A stretch of DNA of 64,000 bases from Methyloversatilis discipulorum (GTDB taxonomy: Bacteria > Pseudomonadota > Gammaproteobacteria > Burkholderiales > Rhodocyclaceae), in contig NZ_AZUP01000001.1 of assembly GCF_000527135.1 (NCBI RefSeq), positions 1,922,001-1,986,000 on the forward strand, in the 5' to 3' direction. Position 1 is the first letter of the stretch. Every line of letters begins with the position of its first letter. Below, one piece after another: positions 39,231 through 48,396 of the stretch. Made by a program: the position numbers and the translations under genes. Under the pieces are notes generated by a model. That model was not told the DNA's origin, made no database searches, and was given only the letters and a program-made list of their open reading frames with translations.

Positions 39231-41505
39231 GCAGCTCGTCCGCCTGCGGCGATGCCGCCGGCAGCCAGACGTCGATCTGCAGGAGGCCTTCCGCCGCGTC
39301 GGTCGCATCGAGCGTGCGCGCCTCGACCCGGCCGTCGTGCAGGTTCACGATTTCGCGGCAGATGGCGAGGCCGGCGCCGGTCCCGCCACCGGGCGGACGC
39401 TGTATCGCAGCCGGGCCGAACGGATCGAACAGGCTGTCCAGTTCCTGTTCCGTCAGGTGGGGGCCCTTGCTGCACACACGGATCGTCACGCCGCCGCGTC
39501 CGTCATGCGAACTGGCCGACAGCTGCACGTCGACCGGGCTGTCCGACGATGAACGACGGATTGCATGGTCGAGCACTGTGCGCAGAGCCTGCTGCAGCCG
39601 CACCGGGTCGGCATCTATCGCCACATCGGCGCCGCCGGCCAGCGGCGTCACCGATATCTGCTGCGCGCCAGCACTGGCGCGCAGTGCCTCGTCGAGCAGT
39701 TCATGCGCTGCGCACAGGCTGCGCTGCAGGCGCAGCGTGCCATTACCCAGACGCGACAGATCGAGCAGCTCATCGACCTGGGCCAGCAACCGTTCGCCGT
39801 TCTCGCGGATCACCTCGAAACGGTGGCGCGTGACGTCGCACAGCGGCGGCCGGCCGCGCAACGCGATGCGGGTAAAACCCAGGATGGCGTGTATCGGCGT
39901 GCGCAGCTCATGCGATACGCCGGCGAGGAAGGCGCTTTTCGCACTGTTTGCCAGGTCGGCCGCGCGCTGCACCGCGGTGCCGTCGGTCAGCTGCATTTCG
40001 ACCAGCTCGGTCAGCCGGTCCCGGTGGCGCATCAGCTCGGCTTCCGCGTGCTGGCGCGCGCGCTCGCGCAGGCCGGCTTCGAGAATGAGGCCGAAGGTGC
40101 TGGCCGCCACCTGCACGCTGGCCAGACGCTCGTCATCAATCCGGCCGTCCTTCGCGGCCAGACCGACCAGGCCGGTCAGCTGCTCGCCGCGGGTGACGGC
40201 GATGCAGAGCAGACCCCGTCCGGCGGCCGAATCGCCCCCCGCAGCGACGATGCTGCCCGACGCGCAGCCGCGGCTGCCCGTCCCGAGCACGCCTTCGATC
40301 AGGTCGGCGCGCTCGCTGAGCCAGTCGGTCTCGCGACAGGCCAGCAGGCCGATGTGCGCCGTGCCGTGCGAGTCCCGTGCAATCTCGCCGATAAACCCGT
40401 CGTCGCAGCCGGACAGCTCGCACAGGATGTCGAGCATGCCGGCGAACACCGCATCGGCCGGCTCGCCGGCGATGAAGCGTGCCTGCAGCCGGCCGAGCAT
40501 GGCGAACTGGTCACGGCTGCGCGCCAGGGCTGCTTCGACGCGCTTGCGCTCGCTGATGTCGCGCGTGTAGCCGACCGTGCCCAGCAGGCCGCCGTCCTCG
40601 TCCAGCACCGGCGCCGTCCATGCCTCGAACCACTGGCGGCGATCGCCGCTGTCGATCACCGACTCCGAGTACTTCGGCGCCCGGCTTTGCAACACCTCCA
40701 TGTCCTCGACGCGATAGGCGATCGCCTGCTCGGTCGGCCACAGGTCGTCGTCGTCGAGGCCACGCGCGTCATCCGGGTGGTCCAGCCCGCCGGCCTCGGC
40801 CAGCGGACGGTTGACCGCTAGGAAGCGCAGATCGCGGTCCTTCAGCCACACCATGAAGGGGAAGTTGTCGAGCAGCGCCCGCTGATAGCGCATCGCGCGC
40901 CGCAGCTCGCCCTGCATCCGGTAAGACTCGCTCATGTCCTGAACAATGCCGACCAGGCGCGGCGCATCGCTGTCGAGTCCGGACTCCAGGCGGCCCTCGA
41001 ACAACACCCTGCGCACCTCGCCCCGGCCGTCGGTCAGACAGACCTCGGCCCGGTGACGCGCGCCCGCCTGGGCGGCGCGCCAGGCCCGCTCAAGCTGCCC
41101 CCGGTCCTCGGCGGCGACGTGTCCGAGCAGGTCGGCAAAACAACGCACGCTGTCCGCGTCCAGGCCGAGAATGGCCAGCGCCCGCGGCGACCAGTCGAAG
41201 GCGCCCGCCTCGTGTTCCCAGGTGCCGGTGCGGCCGAGCGTCTGCGCGCGTTCGAGCACGCCGTGCAGGTGTTCGAGTTCGCGCCGGGTGGTGTCGAGCC
41301 GCGTCCCGGCCGCCCACAGCGCGACACAGGCGATCAGGGTCGGCACCAGCGTCAGCGCAACGCCGGACCCCGCCGAGCGGGCGTGTACCGCGGCGCCGAA
41401 CAGATGCGACAGATCGGCCGCCAGCAGTCCGGCTGTCAGTGCGAGCAGCAGGTAGGCCAGCCAGTGGCGGGCGACATGGCGACCGAAATGGAACAGCGGG
41501 CTCAT
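39154..41505 (-). CDS. PAS-PAS-GAF sensor histidine kinase, ATP site degenerate
   Basis: A 783-residue inner-membrane sensor. Two N-terminal helices (about 18-35 and 50-68) are followed by two PAS domains (about 90-215 and 230-350; one contains LVGIVQDMSESYRM), a GAF domain (about 365-500), a dimerisation domain with phospho-acceptor His532 in VSHELRTPIHAILGF, and a HATPase domain. In the HATPase the N-box Asn is His647 (VLDHAIRRS) and the DxGxG box reads SKGPH, while the later GTGAGLAI loop is intact. ATP binding may be impaired. The ATG at 41505 is chosen because it leads straight into the membrane region. No response regulator is adjacent; a GGDEF-EAL gene is divergent. Confidence 0.85.
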   Translation of the reverse strand: MSPLFHFGRHVARHWLAYLLLALTAGLLAADLSHLFGAAVHARSAGSGVALTLVPTLIACVALWAAGTRLDTTRRELEHLHGVLERAQTLGRTGTWEHEAGAFDWSPRALAILGLDADSVRCFADLLGHVAAEDRGQLERAWRAAQAGARHRAEVCLTDGRGEVRRVLFEGRLESGLDSDAPRLVGIVQDMSESYRMQGELRRAMRYQRALLDNFPFMVWLKDRDLRFLAVNRPLAEAGGLDHPDDARGLDDDDLWPTEQAIAYRVEDMEVLQSRAPKYSESVIDSGDRRQWFEAWTAPVLDEDGGLLGTVGYTRDISERKRVEAALARSRDQFAMLGRLQARFIAGEPADAVFAGMLDILCELSGCDDGFIGEIARDSHGTAHIGLLACRETDWLSERADLIEGVLGTGSRGCASGSIVAAGGDSAAGRGLLCIAVTRGEQLTGLVGLAAKDGRIDDERLASVQVAASTFGLILEAGLRERARQHAEAELMRHRDRLTELVEMQLTDGTAVQRAADLANSAKSAFLAGVSHELRTPIHAILGFTRIALRGRPPLCDVTRHRFEVIRENGERLLAQVDELLDLSRLGNGTLRLQRSLCAAHELLDEALRASAGAQQISVTPLAGGADVAIDADPVRLQQALRTVLDHAIRRSSSDSPVDVQLSASSHDGRGGVTIRVCSKGPHLTEQELDSLFDPFGPAAIQRPPGGGTGAGLAICREIVNLHDGRVEARTLDATDAAEGLLQIDVWLPAASPQADELLSGDPVPSVPLDRPTTPPPRTATDR

Positions 41506-41713
41506 TGGCACGGGAAGGTCAGCGGGGTTCGGGCGACCTGTATTGAACGGCCGCCGACCGGTGAATCTTGAGCATCCGCTGGCGCAGCCGGTCAATGTGA
41601 AAGGCATCACGGACCGCGGCCGGGTCCGGCGCATGAAATCACCATGCACCGTGCGCGCCGCAGCGCCTGCGCGCTAGACTGCCAGCCAGTATCAGGACAC
41701 GCAGGAGGCACAG

Positions 41714-44197
41714 TTGCCGTCCGCCGACACGCCGCAGCCCAAACCGATCCCGAACGACAGACGCATCCGCGCCCGCACGGATCCGAACGCCCGCAGCCTG
41801 TCGCCCGGCAACCGGCTGTTCCTGCTGTGGCCGCTCATCGCCATCGTCGTGTTGTTGCTGGCGCTGGCCGCACTGAGCATGGAAATCATGTCCGGCACCC
41901 GCGCCTATGTCAGCGGCGAGAGCCTGTGGAGCAAGGGGCAGAAGGCGGCGGTGATGCATCTGCTCGATTACGTTGCCTCGGGCGATGAGGCCGAATACGC
42001 GGCGTACCGTCGCAATATCGACATCACGCTCGGCGACCGCCGGGCGCGCGAAGCGCTCGACCGGACGGATCCGGACCGCGCCGCGGCGGCGCAGGGCTTC
42101 CTCGACGGCGGCAACGACGCGGGCGACGTGCCCGGCATGATCCGCCTGTTCGTCTGGTTCCGCTGGGCACCGCCGATGCGCGAGGCGATCGGTCTATGGG
42201 CCGAGGGCGACCGGCTGATCAGCGAAATCGACGCGGTGGCGCGCGTTGCCCACGGACAGATCAGCAGCGGCAGTCTGACGGCGGACGAACGCGCCGTGCT
42301 GACGCTGCGCGTGCGCCAGCTCAACCACACGCTGGAGTCGGTGGCCGTCCGCTTCTCATGGACGCTCGGCGACATCTCGCGCCGCATTCATCGCGCTCTC
42401 AACGTGGCGATGCTGGTGGTCAGCAGCCTGTCGCTGGTCGTCGGCGTGCTGCTGACGCGACGCATGCTGCGCGAGTCGCAGCAGGTCGAGATCGATCTGC
42501 GCACAAGCGAAGCCAGCCTGCGCGAGGCGCAGCGTCTGGCCGAAGTCGGCAGCTGGACGCATCGCGTGGACCGTGCACAGACCGAGTGGTCGGACGAGGC
42601 GCGACGCGTGCTGGGTGGCGCCGATGGCGGCTGGATGCCGGCCTGGGGCGACTATCTCGACCGCATCGCCGACGCCGACCGCGGGCGCATCGAAGCGGCG
42701 TGGAAGGCGGCGCGCAGCGAAGGCCGGCCTTACGAGGCCGAATACCGCATCCAGGTACCCGGCCGCGGCCAGCGCTGGATACACGAACGCGGCAATCCGG
42801 TCAGCGACGACAGCGGCCAGGTGGTCGTCATCGACGGCACGGTGATGGACGTGTCCAAACGCCGCGACGCCGAGGAGCGCGCTCGTCAGCTCGCCCACTA
42901 CGACGAGCTGACCGGGCTGCCCAACCGCACCCTGTTCCACCTCGAACTGCAGCGCGCACTGGTCGCCTCACACGCGCTGGACACGCGGCTCGCGCTGATG
43001 TTCATCGACCTCGACCGCTTCAAGATCATCAACGACACGCTGGGGCACGACGCCGGCGATCTGGTGCTGGTCGAGGTGGCGCAGCGCCTGCGCGCCTCGC
43101 TGCGCGACACCGACATCGTCGCCCGTCTGGGCGGCGACGAGTTCGTCGTGCTGATCGAAGGCATCGAAGCCAACAGCGAAGCGGCCGCCGTTGCGCAGAA
43201 GGTGCTCGAACAGATCGGTCGTCCGATCGCCATCGACGAGCGCGACTACTCGGTCACGGCCAGCGTCGGCATCAGTCAGTACCCGACCGACGGTCAGGAC
43301 GTGCAGACCCTGCGCAAGAACGCCGACCTCGCGATGTACCGCGCCAAGGAGAAGGGCAAGAACCAGTACGAGTTCTATTCCGTGTACATGAGCCGGCGCT
43401 CGTCGCAGCAACTGGCGCTGGAAGCGGATCTGCGCCAGGCGCTGGAGCGCGGGGAACTGGTCGTGCATTACCAGCCACGGGTGCGCGTGGCCGGCGGCGC
43501 GGCGCGCGTCGTCGGCTGCGAAGCGCTGCTGCGCTGGCAGCATCCGCAGCGCGGCCTGCTGCCGCCGGGCCAGTTCGTCGGCATGGCGGAGGAAACCGGC
43601 CTCATCGTGCCGATCGGCCTGTGGGTGCTCGAAACGGCCTGCCGCCAGAACGCCGCCTGGCGCCGGGCGGGGCTGCCGCCGATCAGCGTGTCGGTCAATG
43701 TGTCGGCCCGCCAGCTGGCGGATCGCAGTTTTGCCGACCAGGTCGGCCGCGTGCTCGAACACAGCGGCTTGGCGGCTGACGCGCTGGAACTGGAAATCAC
43801 CGAAAGCCTGCTGATGGATCACCCCGAGCGTTCGGTCAAGCTGCTGCTGGCGCTCAACGCGCTCGGCGTGCGCATCGCCATCGACGACTTCGGCACCGGC
43901 CACTCCTCGCTCGCCTACCTGAAGCGTTTCCCGATCGACTGCATCAAGATAGACCGCGCCTTCGTCGCCGACCTCCCGGACGAAGCGGACGCCTGTTCGA
44001 TCGCGCGCGCCATCGTCGCGCTGGCGCACAGCCTGCAGCGCTCGGTCATTGCCGAGGGCGTCGAAACGGCGGCGCAGCGCGACTTCCTGCTGCAGCAGGG
44101 CTGTGACGAGTTCCAGGGCTTCCTGTTCAGCGCGGCGGTGGACGCCGACGCCTTCACCGCGCTGCACGACAGCCTGAGCGGCGAGGTCCACGCCTGA
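41714..44197 (+). CDS. GGDEF-EAL cyclic-di-GMP protein
   Basis: An 827-residue membrane protein with helix 1 at about 35-58, a periplasmic sensor part, helix 2 near 232-250, a PAS domain (about 265-385), a GGDEF domain and an EAL domain. GGDEF at 473-477 is intact, with an RxxD product-inhibition site just before it (RDTD). The EAL domain keeps Glu603 (EALLRW), ELEITES, DDFGTGHSSLAYL, IKIDRAF and EGVET, so both synthesis and hydrolysis of cyclic-di-GMP look possible. Translation starts at TTG 41714: a perfect AGGAGG lies five bases before it. Divergent from the PAS-kinase gene by 208 bp. Confidence 0.93.
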   Translation: MPSADTPQPKPIPNDRRIRARTDPNARSLSPGNRLFLLWPLIAIVVLLLALAALSMEIMSGTRAYVSGESLWSKGQKAAVMHLLDYVASGDEAEYAAYRRNIDITLGDRRAREALDRTDPDRAAAAQGFLDGGNDAGDVPGMIRLFVWFRWAPPMREAIGLWAEGDRLISEIDAVARVAHGQISSGSLTADERAVLTLRVRQLNHTLESVAVRFSWTLGDISRRIHRALNVAMLVVSSLSLVVGVLLTRRMLRESQQVEIDLRTSEASLREAQRLAEVGSWTHRVDRAQTEWSDEARRVLGGADGGWMPAWGDYLDRIADADRGRIEAAWKAARSEGRPYEAEYRIQVPGRGQRWIHERGNPVSDDSGQVVVIDGTVMDVSKRRDAEERARQLAHYDELTGLPNRTLFHLELQRALVASHALDTRLALMFIDLDRFKIINDTLGHDAGDLVLVEVAQRLRASLRDTDIVARLGGDEFVVLIEGIEANSEAAAVAQKVLEQIGRPIAIDERDYSVTASVGISQYPTDGQDVQTLRKNADLAMYRAKEKGKNQYEFYSVYMSRRSSQQLALEADLRQALERGELVVHYQPRVRVAGGAARVVGCEALLRWQHPQRGLLPPGQFVGMAEETGLIVPIGLWVLETACRQNAAWRRAGLPPISVSVNVSARQLADRSFADQVGRVLEHSGLAADALELEITESLLMDHPERSVKLLLALNALGVRIAIDDFGTGHSSLAYLKRFPIDCIKIDRAFVADLPDEADACSIARAIVALAHSLQRSVIAEGVETAAQRDFLLQQGCDEFQGFLFSAAVDADAFTALHDSLSGEVHA

Positions 44198-44240
44198 AGG
44201 ATCGGGCCGGCGGGCAACGGGCAGGGTAGAATCCGCGCCG

Positions 44241-44640
44241 GAAGTCCGCCGGGCAACCGCGGCGCGCAAGCGCGGAGGAAAGTCCGGGCCCCGCAGAGCA
44301 GGATGCCGGCTAACGGCCGGGCGCAGCAAGCCGCGCGAAAGCGCGGCCCAAGGCGACGGAAAGTGGAACAGAAAACATACCGCCGATGGCCGCAAGGCAC
44401 AGGCAAGGTTGAAATGGTGCGCCTTCGGGCGGGCGGCAACGCCGGGTAAGAGCCCACCGCGTGCGCGGCAACGCGCACGGCATGCAAAACCCCATCCGGG
44501 GCAAGGCCAAATAGGGAAGCCATGACGCGGCTCGCGTCGCTTCCGGGTAGGCTGCTCGAGCGGCGTGGTAACACGTCGCCCAGATGAATGGTTGCCGGTG
44601 CGTTCGCGCACAACAGAACCCGGCTTACAGGCGGACTTCC
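44241..44640 (+). ncRNA. rnpB: RNase P RNA (class A)
   Basis: The catalytic RNA that matures tRNA 5' ends. The ends GAAGTCCGCC and GGCGGACTTC pair as helix P1. Conserved core blocks seen in order are GAGGAAAGTCCGGGC, ACAGAAAACATACCGCCGATG, GGTAAGAGCCCACCGCG, GGCAAGGCCAAATAGGG, the CATGACGC arm, GGTAGGCTGCTCGAG, CAGATGAATGG and ACAGAACCCGGCTTA. Length about 400 nt is normal. rnpB directly before mraZ is typical for betaproteobacteria. Confidence 0.97.
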
Positions 44641-44861
44641 ACTCCTGCCCGCCCGTCTCCCGCATTTCCCCCACTCGGCTGCACGCCCGCCCCACTTTCG
44701 TCCACTTCGCCCCACGACGCGGCATGGCGCGGGCATCTGTTCACACCGCACATTCAGTTCATTTTCTATCCCATTAAAAACAAAGGGTTTTTATTTCACA
44801 ACTTTGTGGAATATTACCGCTAAGTCCTTGTTGCAGAAATAGATTTGGCGCATTCCAGCTA

Positions 44862-44890
44862 TTGACCACCCGCCGCTTGATGGCTAAAGT
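44862..44890 (+). promoter_or_regulatory. Promoter of the mra/dcw cluster
   Basis: TTGACC (-35, 44862-44867), a 17-bp spacer and TAAAGT (-10, 44885-44890) make a good sigma-70 promoter. Transcription would start near 44897, leaving a leader of about 90 bases before mraZ. Confidence 0.7.
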
Positions 44891-44927
44891 GGAGCAATAT
44901 TGGATAAGAAGTGGAGTGATTGTGGGA
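44890..44927 (+). promoter_or_regulatory. MraZ operator: four TGG boxes at 11-bp steps
   Basis: TGGAG (44890), TGGAT (44901), TGGAG (44912) and TGGGA (44923) begin exactly 11 bp apart. The first overlaps the last base of the -10 element. MraZ is known to bind direct TGGG-type repeats at its own promoter; here it would sit over the start site and repress. Confidence 0.7.
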
Positions 44928-44950
44928 AAGACGACTCTGACCGCCACTCC

Positions 44951-44972
44951 AGCCCGTCGCTGCTGACGGGCT
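44951..44972 (+). promoter_or_regulatory. Hairpin in the mraZ leader
   Basis: AGCCCGTC pairs with GACGGGCT around a six-base loop, 15 bases before the mraZ ATG. No T-run follows, so it is not a standard terminator; it may affect mraZ translation. Confidence 0.4.
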
Positions 44973-44987
44973 TACACGGGCACGCGC

Positions 44988-45440
44988 ATGTTCTACGGGA
45001 CGACCCGCCTCACCATGGATGACAAGCACCGCATCGTCATCCCCGCTCGTCCGCGCAAGAAGCTGATGGACATGTGCGAGGGCGAGGTGGTGATGACGGC
45101 GCGCACCCGCGAACACATCCTTCTCTATCCGCTGCCCGAATTCGAGGCCCTGCTCGCCCGCCTCGACCAGCTGCCCGACCTCGATCAGGCCAGCAACGAC
45201 TTCAAGCTCAGCTTCACCGCCAATGCGCGCGACGAATCCATCGATCGCGCCGGCCGTCTGCTGCTCGGCGCCGACCTGCGCGAACGCGCCGGCCTGACCA
45301 AGGGCGTCATGCTGGTCGGCCGCGGCAACCGCTTCGAACTGTGGGATGAAGGCCGCTGGAACGCTGAGGCCGCTGCGCGTGACGCCCGCGAGGGCGCGGT
45401 GCCCCTGCCGTCTGAAGTCATCAGTTCCTTCAGGCTCTGA
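44988..45440 (+). CDS. mraZ: Transcriptional regulator MraZ
   Basis: A 150-residue repressor of the division and cell-wall cluster. It contains two AbrB/SpoVT-like swapped-hairpin repeats: [19 protein letters not shown] near residue 8 and [20 protein letters not shown] near 84. MraZ forms ring-shaped oligomers that bind repeated TGG boxes; four such boxes precede this gene. No clear ribosome site is visible before the ATG. The stop is one base before the rsmH start, giving direct coupling. Confidence 0.96.
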   Translation: MFYGTTRLTMDDKHRIVIPARPRKKLMDMCEGEVVMTARTREHILLYPLPEFEALLARLDQLPDLDQASNDFKLSFTANARDESIDRAGRLLLGADLRERAGLTKGVMLVGRGNRFELWDEGRWNAEAAARDAREGAVPLPSEVISSFRL

Positions 45441-45441
45441 C

Positions 45442-46356
45442 ATGGAACACATCCCCGTACTGCTCGCCGAGGCGCTGGACGCACTGGCGGTGCGTCCCGA
45501 TGGCGTTTACGTCGACGGCACCTTCGGTCGCGGCGGGCACAGCCGCGCGCTGCTCGCGCGCCTGGGTCCGGGTGGTCGGCTGATCGCGCTCGATCGCGAT
45601 CCGTCCGCCATCGCCGCCGGGCAGGCCATCACCGACCCGCGTTTCACGCTGGTGCACGCGCGCTTCGCGGAAATGGGTGCAGTACTCGAACAACTGGGCG
45701 TGCACGGCGTGGATGGCGTGCTGCTCGACATCGGCGTGTCGTCACCGCAGCTCGACGAAGCTGCGCGCGGCATGAGTTTCAGGCAGGACGCACCGCTGGA
45801 CATGCGCATGGACACCAGCCGGGGCGAAACAGTGGCGCAGTGGCTCGCCCGCGCCGACGAAGCAGACATCAGGGAGGTCATCAGGGACTATGGCGAAGAA
45901 CGGTTTGCTTCAGCGATTGCAAAGGCGATTGTTGCTGCTCGGAGCGAGCGGCCTGTCGACACCACATACCAGCTTGCCCAGATCGTGGCGGCCGCTGTCC
46001 GCACGCGCGAGGCGGGCCAGCATCCGGCGACGCGCAGCTTTCAAGCTCTACGGATTTTCATCAATCAGGAGCTTGAAGAGCTGTCGCTAGTGCTGCCGCA
46101 GGCGCTGGCCGCGCTCAAACCGGGCGGCCGGCTGGCGGTGATTTCCTTCCATTCGCTGGAAGACCGCATCGTCAAGCGCTACATGGCCGATCAGGCCTCG
46201 CCGCCGCAACCACCGCGCAACCTGCCGCTGCGCGCCGACCAGCTGCCGAAGCCGACGATGAAACTGATCGGCCGCTTCCGTGCCGGCAACGACGAAGTCG
46301 CGCGCAATCCACGCGCGCGCAGCGCCACGCTGCGCGTGGCCGAGAAGGTGGCCTGA
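45442..46356 (+). CDS. rsmH: 16S rRNA (cytosine-1402 N4) methyltransferase
   Basis: A 304-residue AdoMet methyltransferase that modifies C1402 in the ribosomal decoding centre. AdoMet-binding signs are [17 protein letters not shown] and [26 protein letters not shown] and [15 protein letters not shown] are family hallmarks. Its place after mraZ is fixed in most bacteria. A stretch from about 45880 to 46080, coding a conserved part, has visibly lower GC and other codon choices than the flanks. Confidence 0.97.
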   Translation: MEHIPVLLAEALDALAVRPDGVYVDGTFGRGGHSRALLARLGPGGRLIALDRDPSAIAAGQAITDPRFTLVHARFAEMGAVLEQLGVHGVDGVLLDIGVSSPQLDEAARGMSFRQDAPLDMRMDTSRGETVAQWLARADEADIREVIRDYGEERFASAIAKAIVAARSERPVDTTYQLAQIVAAAVRTREAGQHPATRSFQALRIFINQELEELSLVLPQALAALKPGGRLAVISFHSLEDRIVKRYMADQASPPQPPRNLPLRADQLPKPTMKLIGRFRAGNDEVARNPRARSATLRVAEKVA

Positions 46357-46357
46357 C

Positions 46358-46633
46358 GTGTTGCGCCTGAACTTCGTGCTGATCGCCACGCTGGTCATCA
46401 GCGCCATCGCACTGGTGTCGTCGCAGCACCGTTCGCGCGCGCTGCACACCGAACTCGAACGCGAGCTCACCCGCATGCGGGTGCTCGAAACCGAGTGGGG
46501 CCAGCTGCAGATCGAACAGGGCTCGCTGGCCGCGCACGCGCGCATCGCCGGTCTGGCCGAATCCAAGCTCAAGATGCGCGCGCCGGAACGCGACCGCGTC
46601 ATCGTCATCGACCCCTCCGAGGCCGGACAATGA
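46358..46633 (+). CDS. ftsL: Cell division protein FtsL
   Basis: A 91-residue bitopic protein of the FtsQLB complex. One membrane helix (NFVLIATLVISAIALVSSQ, about 5-23) is followed by a periplasmic coiled coil with Leu spacing (ELERELTRMRVLETEWGQL). It bridges FtsB and FtsI-FtsW at the septum. The start is GTG 46358, two bases after the rsmH stop, though a TTG next to it is possible. Its end overlaps ftsI. Confidence 0.93.
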   Translation: MLRLNFVLIATLVISAIALVSSQHRSRALHTELERELTRMRVLETEWGQLQIEQGSLAAHARIAGLAESKLKMRAPERDRVIVIDPSEAGQ

Positions 46634-48396
46634 AGTTCGCCCACAACCCGCTGCTCGCCGAACTGCTGCCGGCCTGGCGCGCGCGCCTGATGCTGGTGGT
46701 CATGATGGCACTGTTCGGCGGTCTGGTTGCCCGCGCCTTCTGGCTGCAGGTGGTGAACGACGAGTTCTACCAGCGCAAGGGTGAGGAACGCTTCTCGCGC
46801 GTACTGCCGACACCGGCTTCGCGCGGCCGCGTACTCGACCGCAACGAACAGGTGCTGGCGATGAGCACCCAGGTGTCGGCCATCGTCGCCGAATCGCGCC
46901 CGACGCGTACCGACGCCAAGGCCAACCCGCGTGACATCGGGGCCGAGAAGCTCACGCCGGCACAGATCCGCCAGCTGGCCGAACTGCTGGGCATGGATCA
47001 CCGCGAGGTCGCGCGCAAGATTCCGGAAAACCGGGGCCGCAGCTATCTGAAGCGTCAGGTGCCGCCGGACGTCGCGAAACAGGTGCTGGCACTGAAGCTG
47101 CCGGGCATCCGCTCGGAACCCGAATACCGCCGCTACTACCCGCACGGCGAGGTCAGCGCGCACGTGGTCGGCTTTACTGGCATGGACGACAACGGTCTCG
47201 AAGGCATCGAGCTGGCGATGAACCGCCCGCTCACCGGCAAGGTCGGATCGCGCCGCGTGATCACCGACGCCCGCCGCAACGTGGTCGAGGACGTCGAGGT
47301 GCTGGCACCGCCGCGCGACGGCGGCGACGTGCGGCTGGCCATCGACACCCGCCTGCAGTTCCTGGTGCACAGCCGGCTCAAGCAGGCGGTCAGCGAACAC
47401 AAGGCACGCGCCGGCAGCGCCGTGGTGGTCGATTCACGCACCGGCGAAGTGCTGGCGCTGGCCAACTGGCCGACCTACAACCCGAACAACCGCGAACAGC
47501 TGTCCGGCCCGCCGCTGCGTAACCGCGCCTTCACCGACACCTACGAGCCGGGTTCGACAATCAAGCCCTTCATCGCCGCGATGGCGCTGGAAAGCGGCCG
47601 CTACACCTTCGACACACCGGTCGATTGCGCCGGCAAGCTCACTTTCGGCCGTCACTCGATCGGTGACGCACACCCGCACGGCACGCTCAGTCTGGCCGAG
47701 GTGATCCAGAAGTCGTCGAACATCGGCGTCGCCAAGATCGCCGGCACCTTCAAGCCGTCCGAAATGTGGCAGACCTACGACCAGCTCGGCTTCGGCTCGC
47801 CTCTGCGTCTCGGTTTCCCCGGTGAGGCGGGCGGCCGCCTGCGCCCGGCAGCGAACTGGAAGCCGGTCGAGCAGGCCACGATGTCCTACGGCCACGGCAT
47901 GTCGGTCACGCTGATGCAGATGGCGCGTTCCTATCTCGTGTTCGCGCGCGACGGCGACCTGATCCCGCTGTCGCTGACCCGCGTCGACACGCCGCCGATC
48001 AACGGCCTGCAGGTGTTCTCGGCACAGACCGCGCGCGAAGTGCGCCGCATGCTCGAAATGGCCGCCGGTGCCGGCGGCACCGCGCCGAAGGCACAGATTC
48101 CGGGTTACCGCGTCGCCGGCAAGACCGGTACCGCGCACAAGCTCGAAGGCGGCAGCTATGCGAACAAGTACATCGCGTCCTTCGTCGGCTTCGCACCGGT
48201 GTCCGACCCGCGCTACATCGTCGCGGTGATGATTGACGAACCATCCAACGGTGTGCACTACGGTGGTCAGGTCGCCGCCCCGGTGTTCTCCGACATCATG
48301 AACGCCACGCTGCGCGCCACCGGCGTACCGCCGGACGCACCGGTGCCTGTGCTGCAGATGGCGCGCAACAGTGCCGCCGGCAAGGAGGGCTGGTGA
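46630..48396 (+). CDS. ftsI: Septal peptidoglycan transpeptidase FtsI (PBP3)
   Basis: A 588-residue division-specific penicillin-binding protein that crosslinks septal wall. An N-terminal helix (LMLVVMMALFGGLVARAFWL) anchors it. A pedestal domain follows (SRGRVLDRNEQVLA). The transpeptidase domain has nucleophile Ser309 (STIKPF), SSNIGV as the SxN motif and KTGTAHK as the KTG motif. The ATG overlaps the ftsL stop (ATGA). It works with FtsW encoded further down the same cluster. Confidence 0.97.
   Translation: MKFAHNPLLAELLPAWRARLMLVVMMALFGGLVARAFWLQVVNDEFYQRKGEERFSRVLPTPASRGRVLDRNEQVLAMSTQVSAIVAESRPTRTDAKANPRDIGAEKLTPAQIRQLAELLGMDHREVARKIPENRGRSYLKRQVPPDVAKQVLALKLPGIRSEPEYRRYYPHGEVSAHVVGFTGMDDNGLEGIELAMNRPLTGKVGSRRVITDARRNVVEDVEVLAPPRDGGDVRLAIDTRLQFLVHSRLKQAVSEHKARAGSAVVVDSRTGEVLALANWPTYNPNNREQLSGPPLRNRAFTDTYEPGSTIKPFIAAMALESGRYTFDTPVDCAGKLTFGRHSIGDAHPHGTLSLAEVIQKSSNIGVAKIAGTFKPSEMWQTYDQLGFGSPLRLGFPGEAGGRLRPAANWKPVEQATMSYGHGMSVTLMQMARSYLVFARDGDLIPLSLTRVDTPPINGLQVFSAQTAREVRRMLEMAAGAGGTAPKAQIPGYRVAGKTGTAHKLEGGSYANKYIASFVGFAPVSDPRYIVAVMIDEPSNGVHYGGQVAAPVFSDIMNATLRATGVPPDAPVPVLQMARNSAAGKEGW

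Larger units (their letters stand above)
44641..44987 (+). other. Control region between rnpB and mraZ
   Basis: A 347-bp gap with no convincing gene. The first 100 bases are C-rich; 44760-44850 is AT-rich. The right part holds the mra promoter (44862-44890), four TGG boxes (44890-44927) and a hairpin (44951-44972), described separately. Confidence 0.7.

Noticed and set aside
42968..44725. 585-codon reverse frame opposite the GGDEF-EAL gene and rnpB
   Set aside because: It runs through the RNase P RNA and a gene with intact catalytic motifs.
44565..44842. Short frames between rnpB and mraZ
   Set aside because: They overlap the RNase P 3' end and AT-rich promoter sequence and have no ribosome site.
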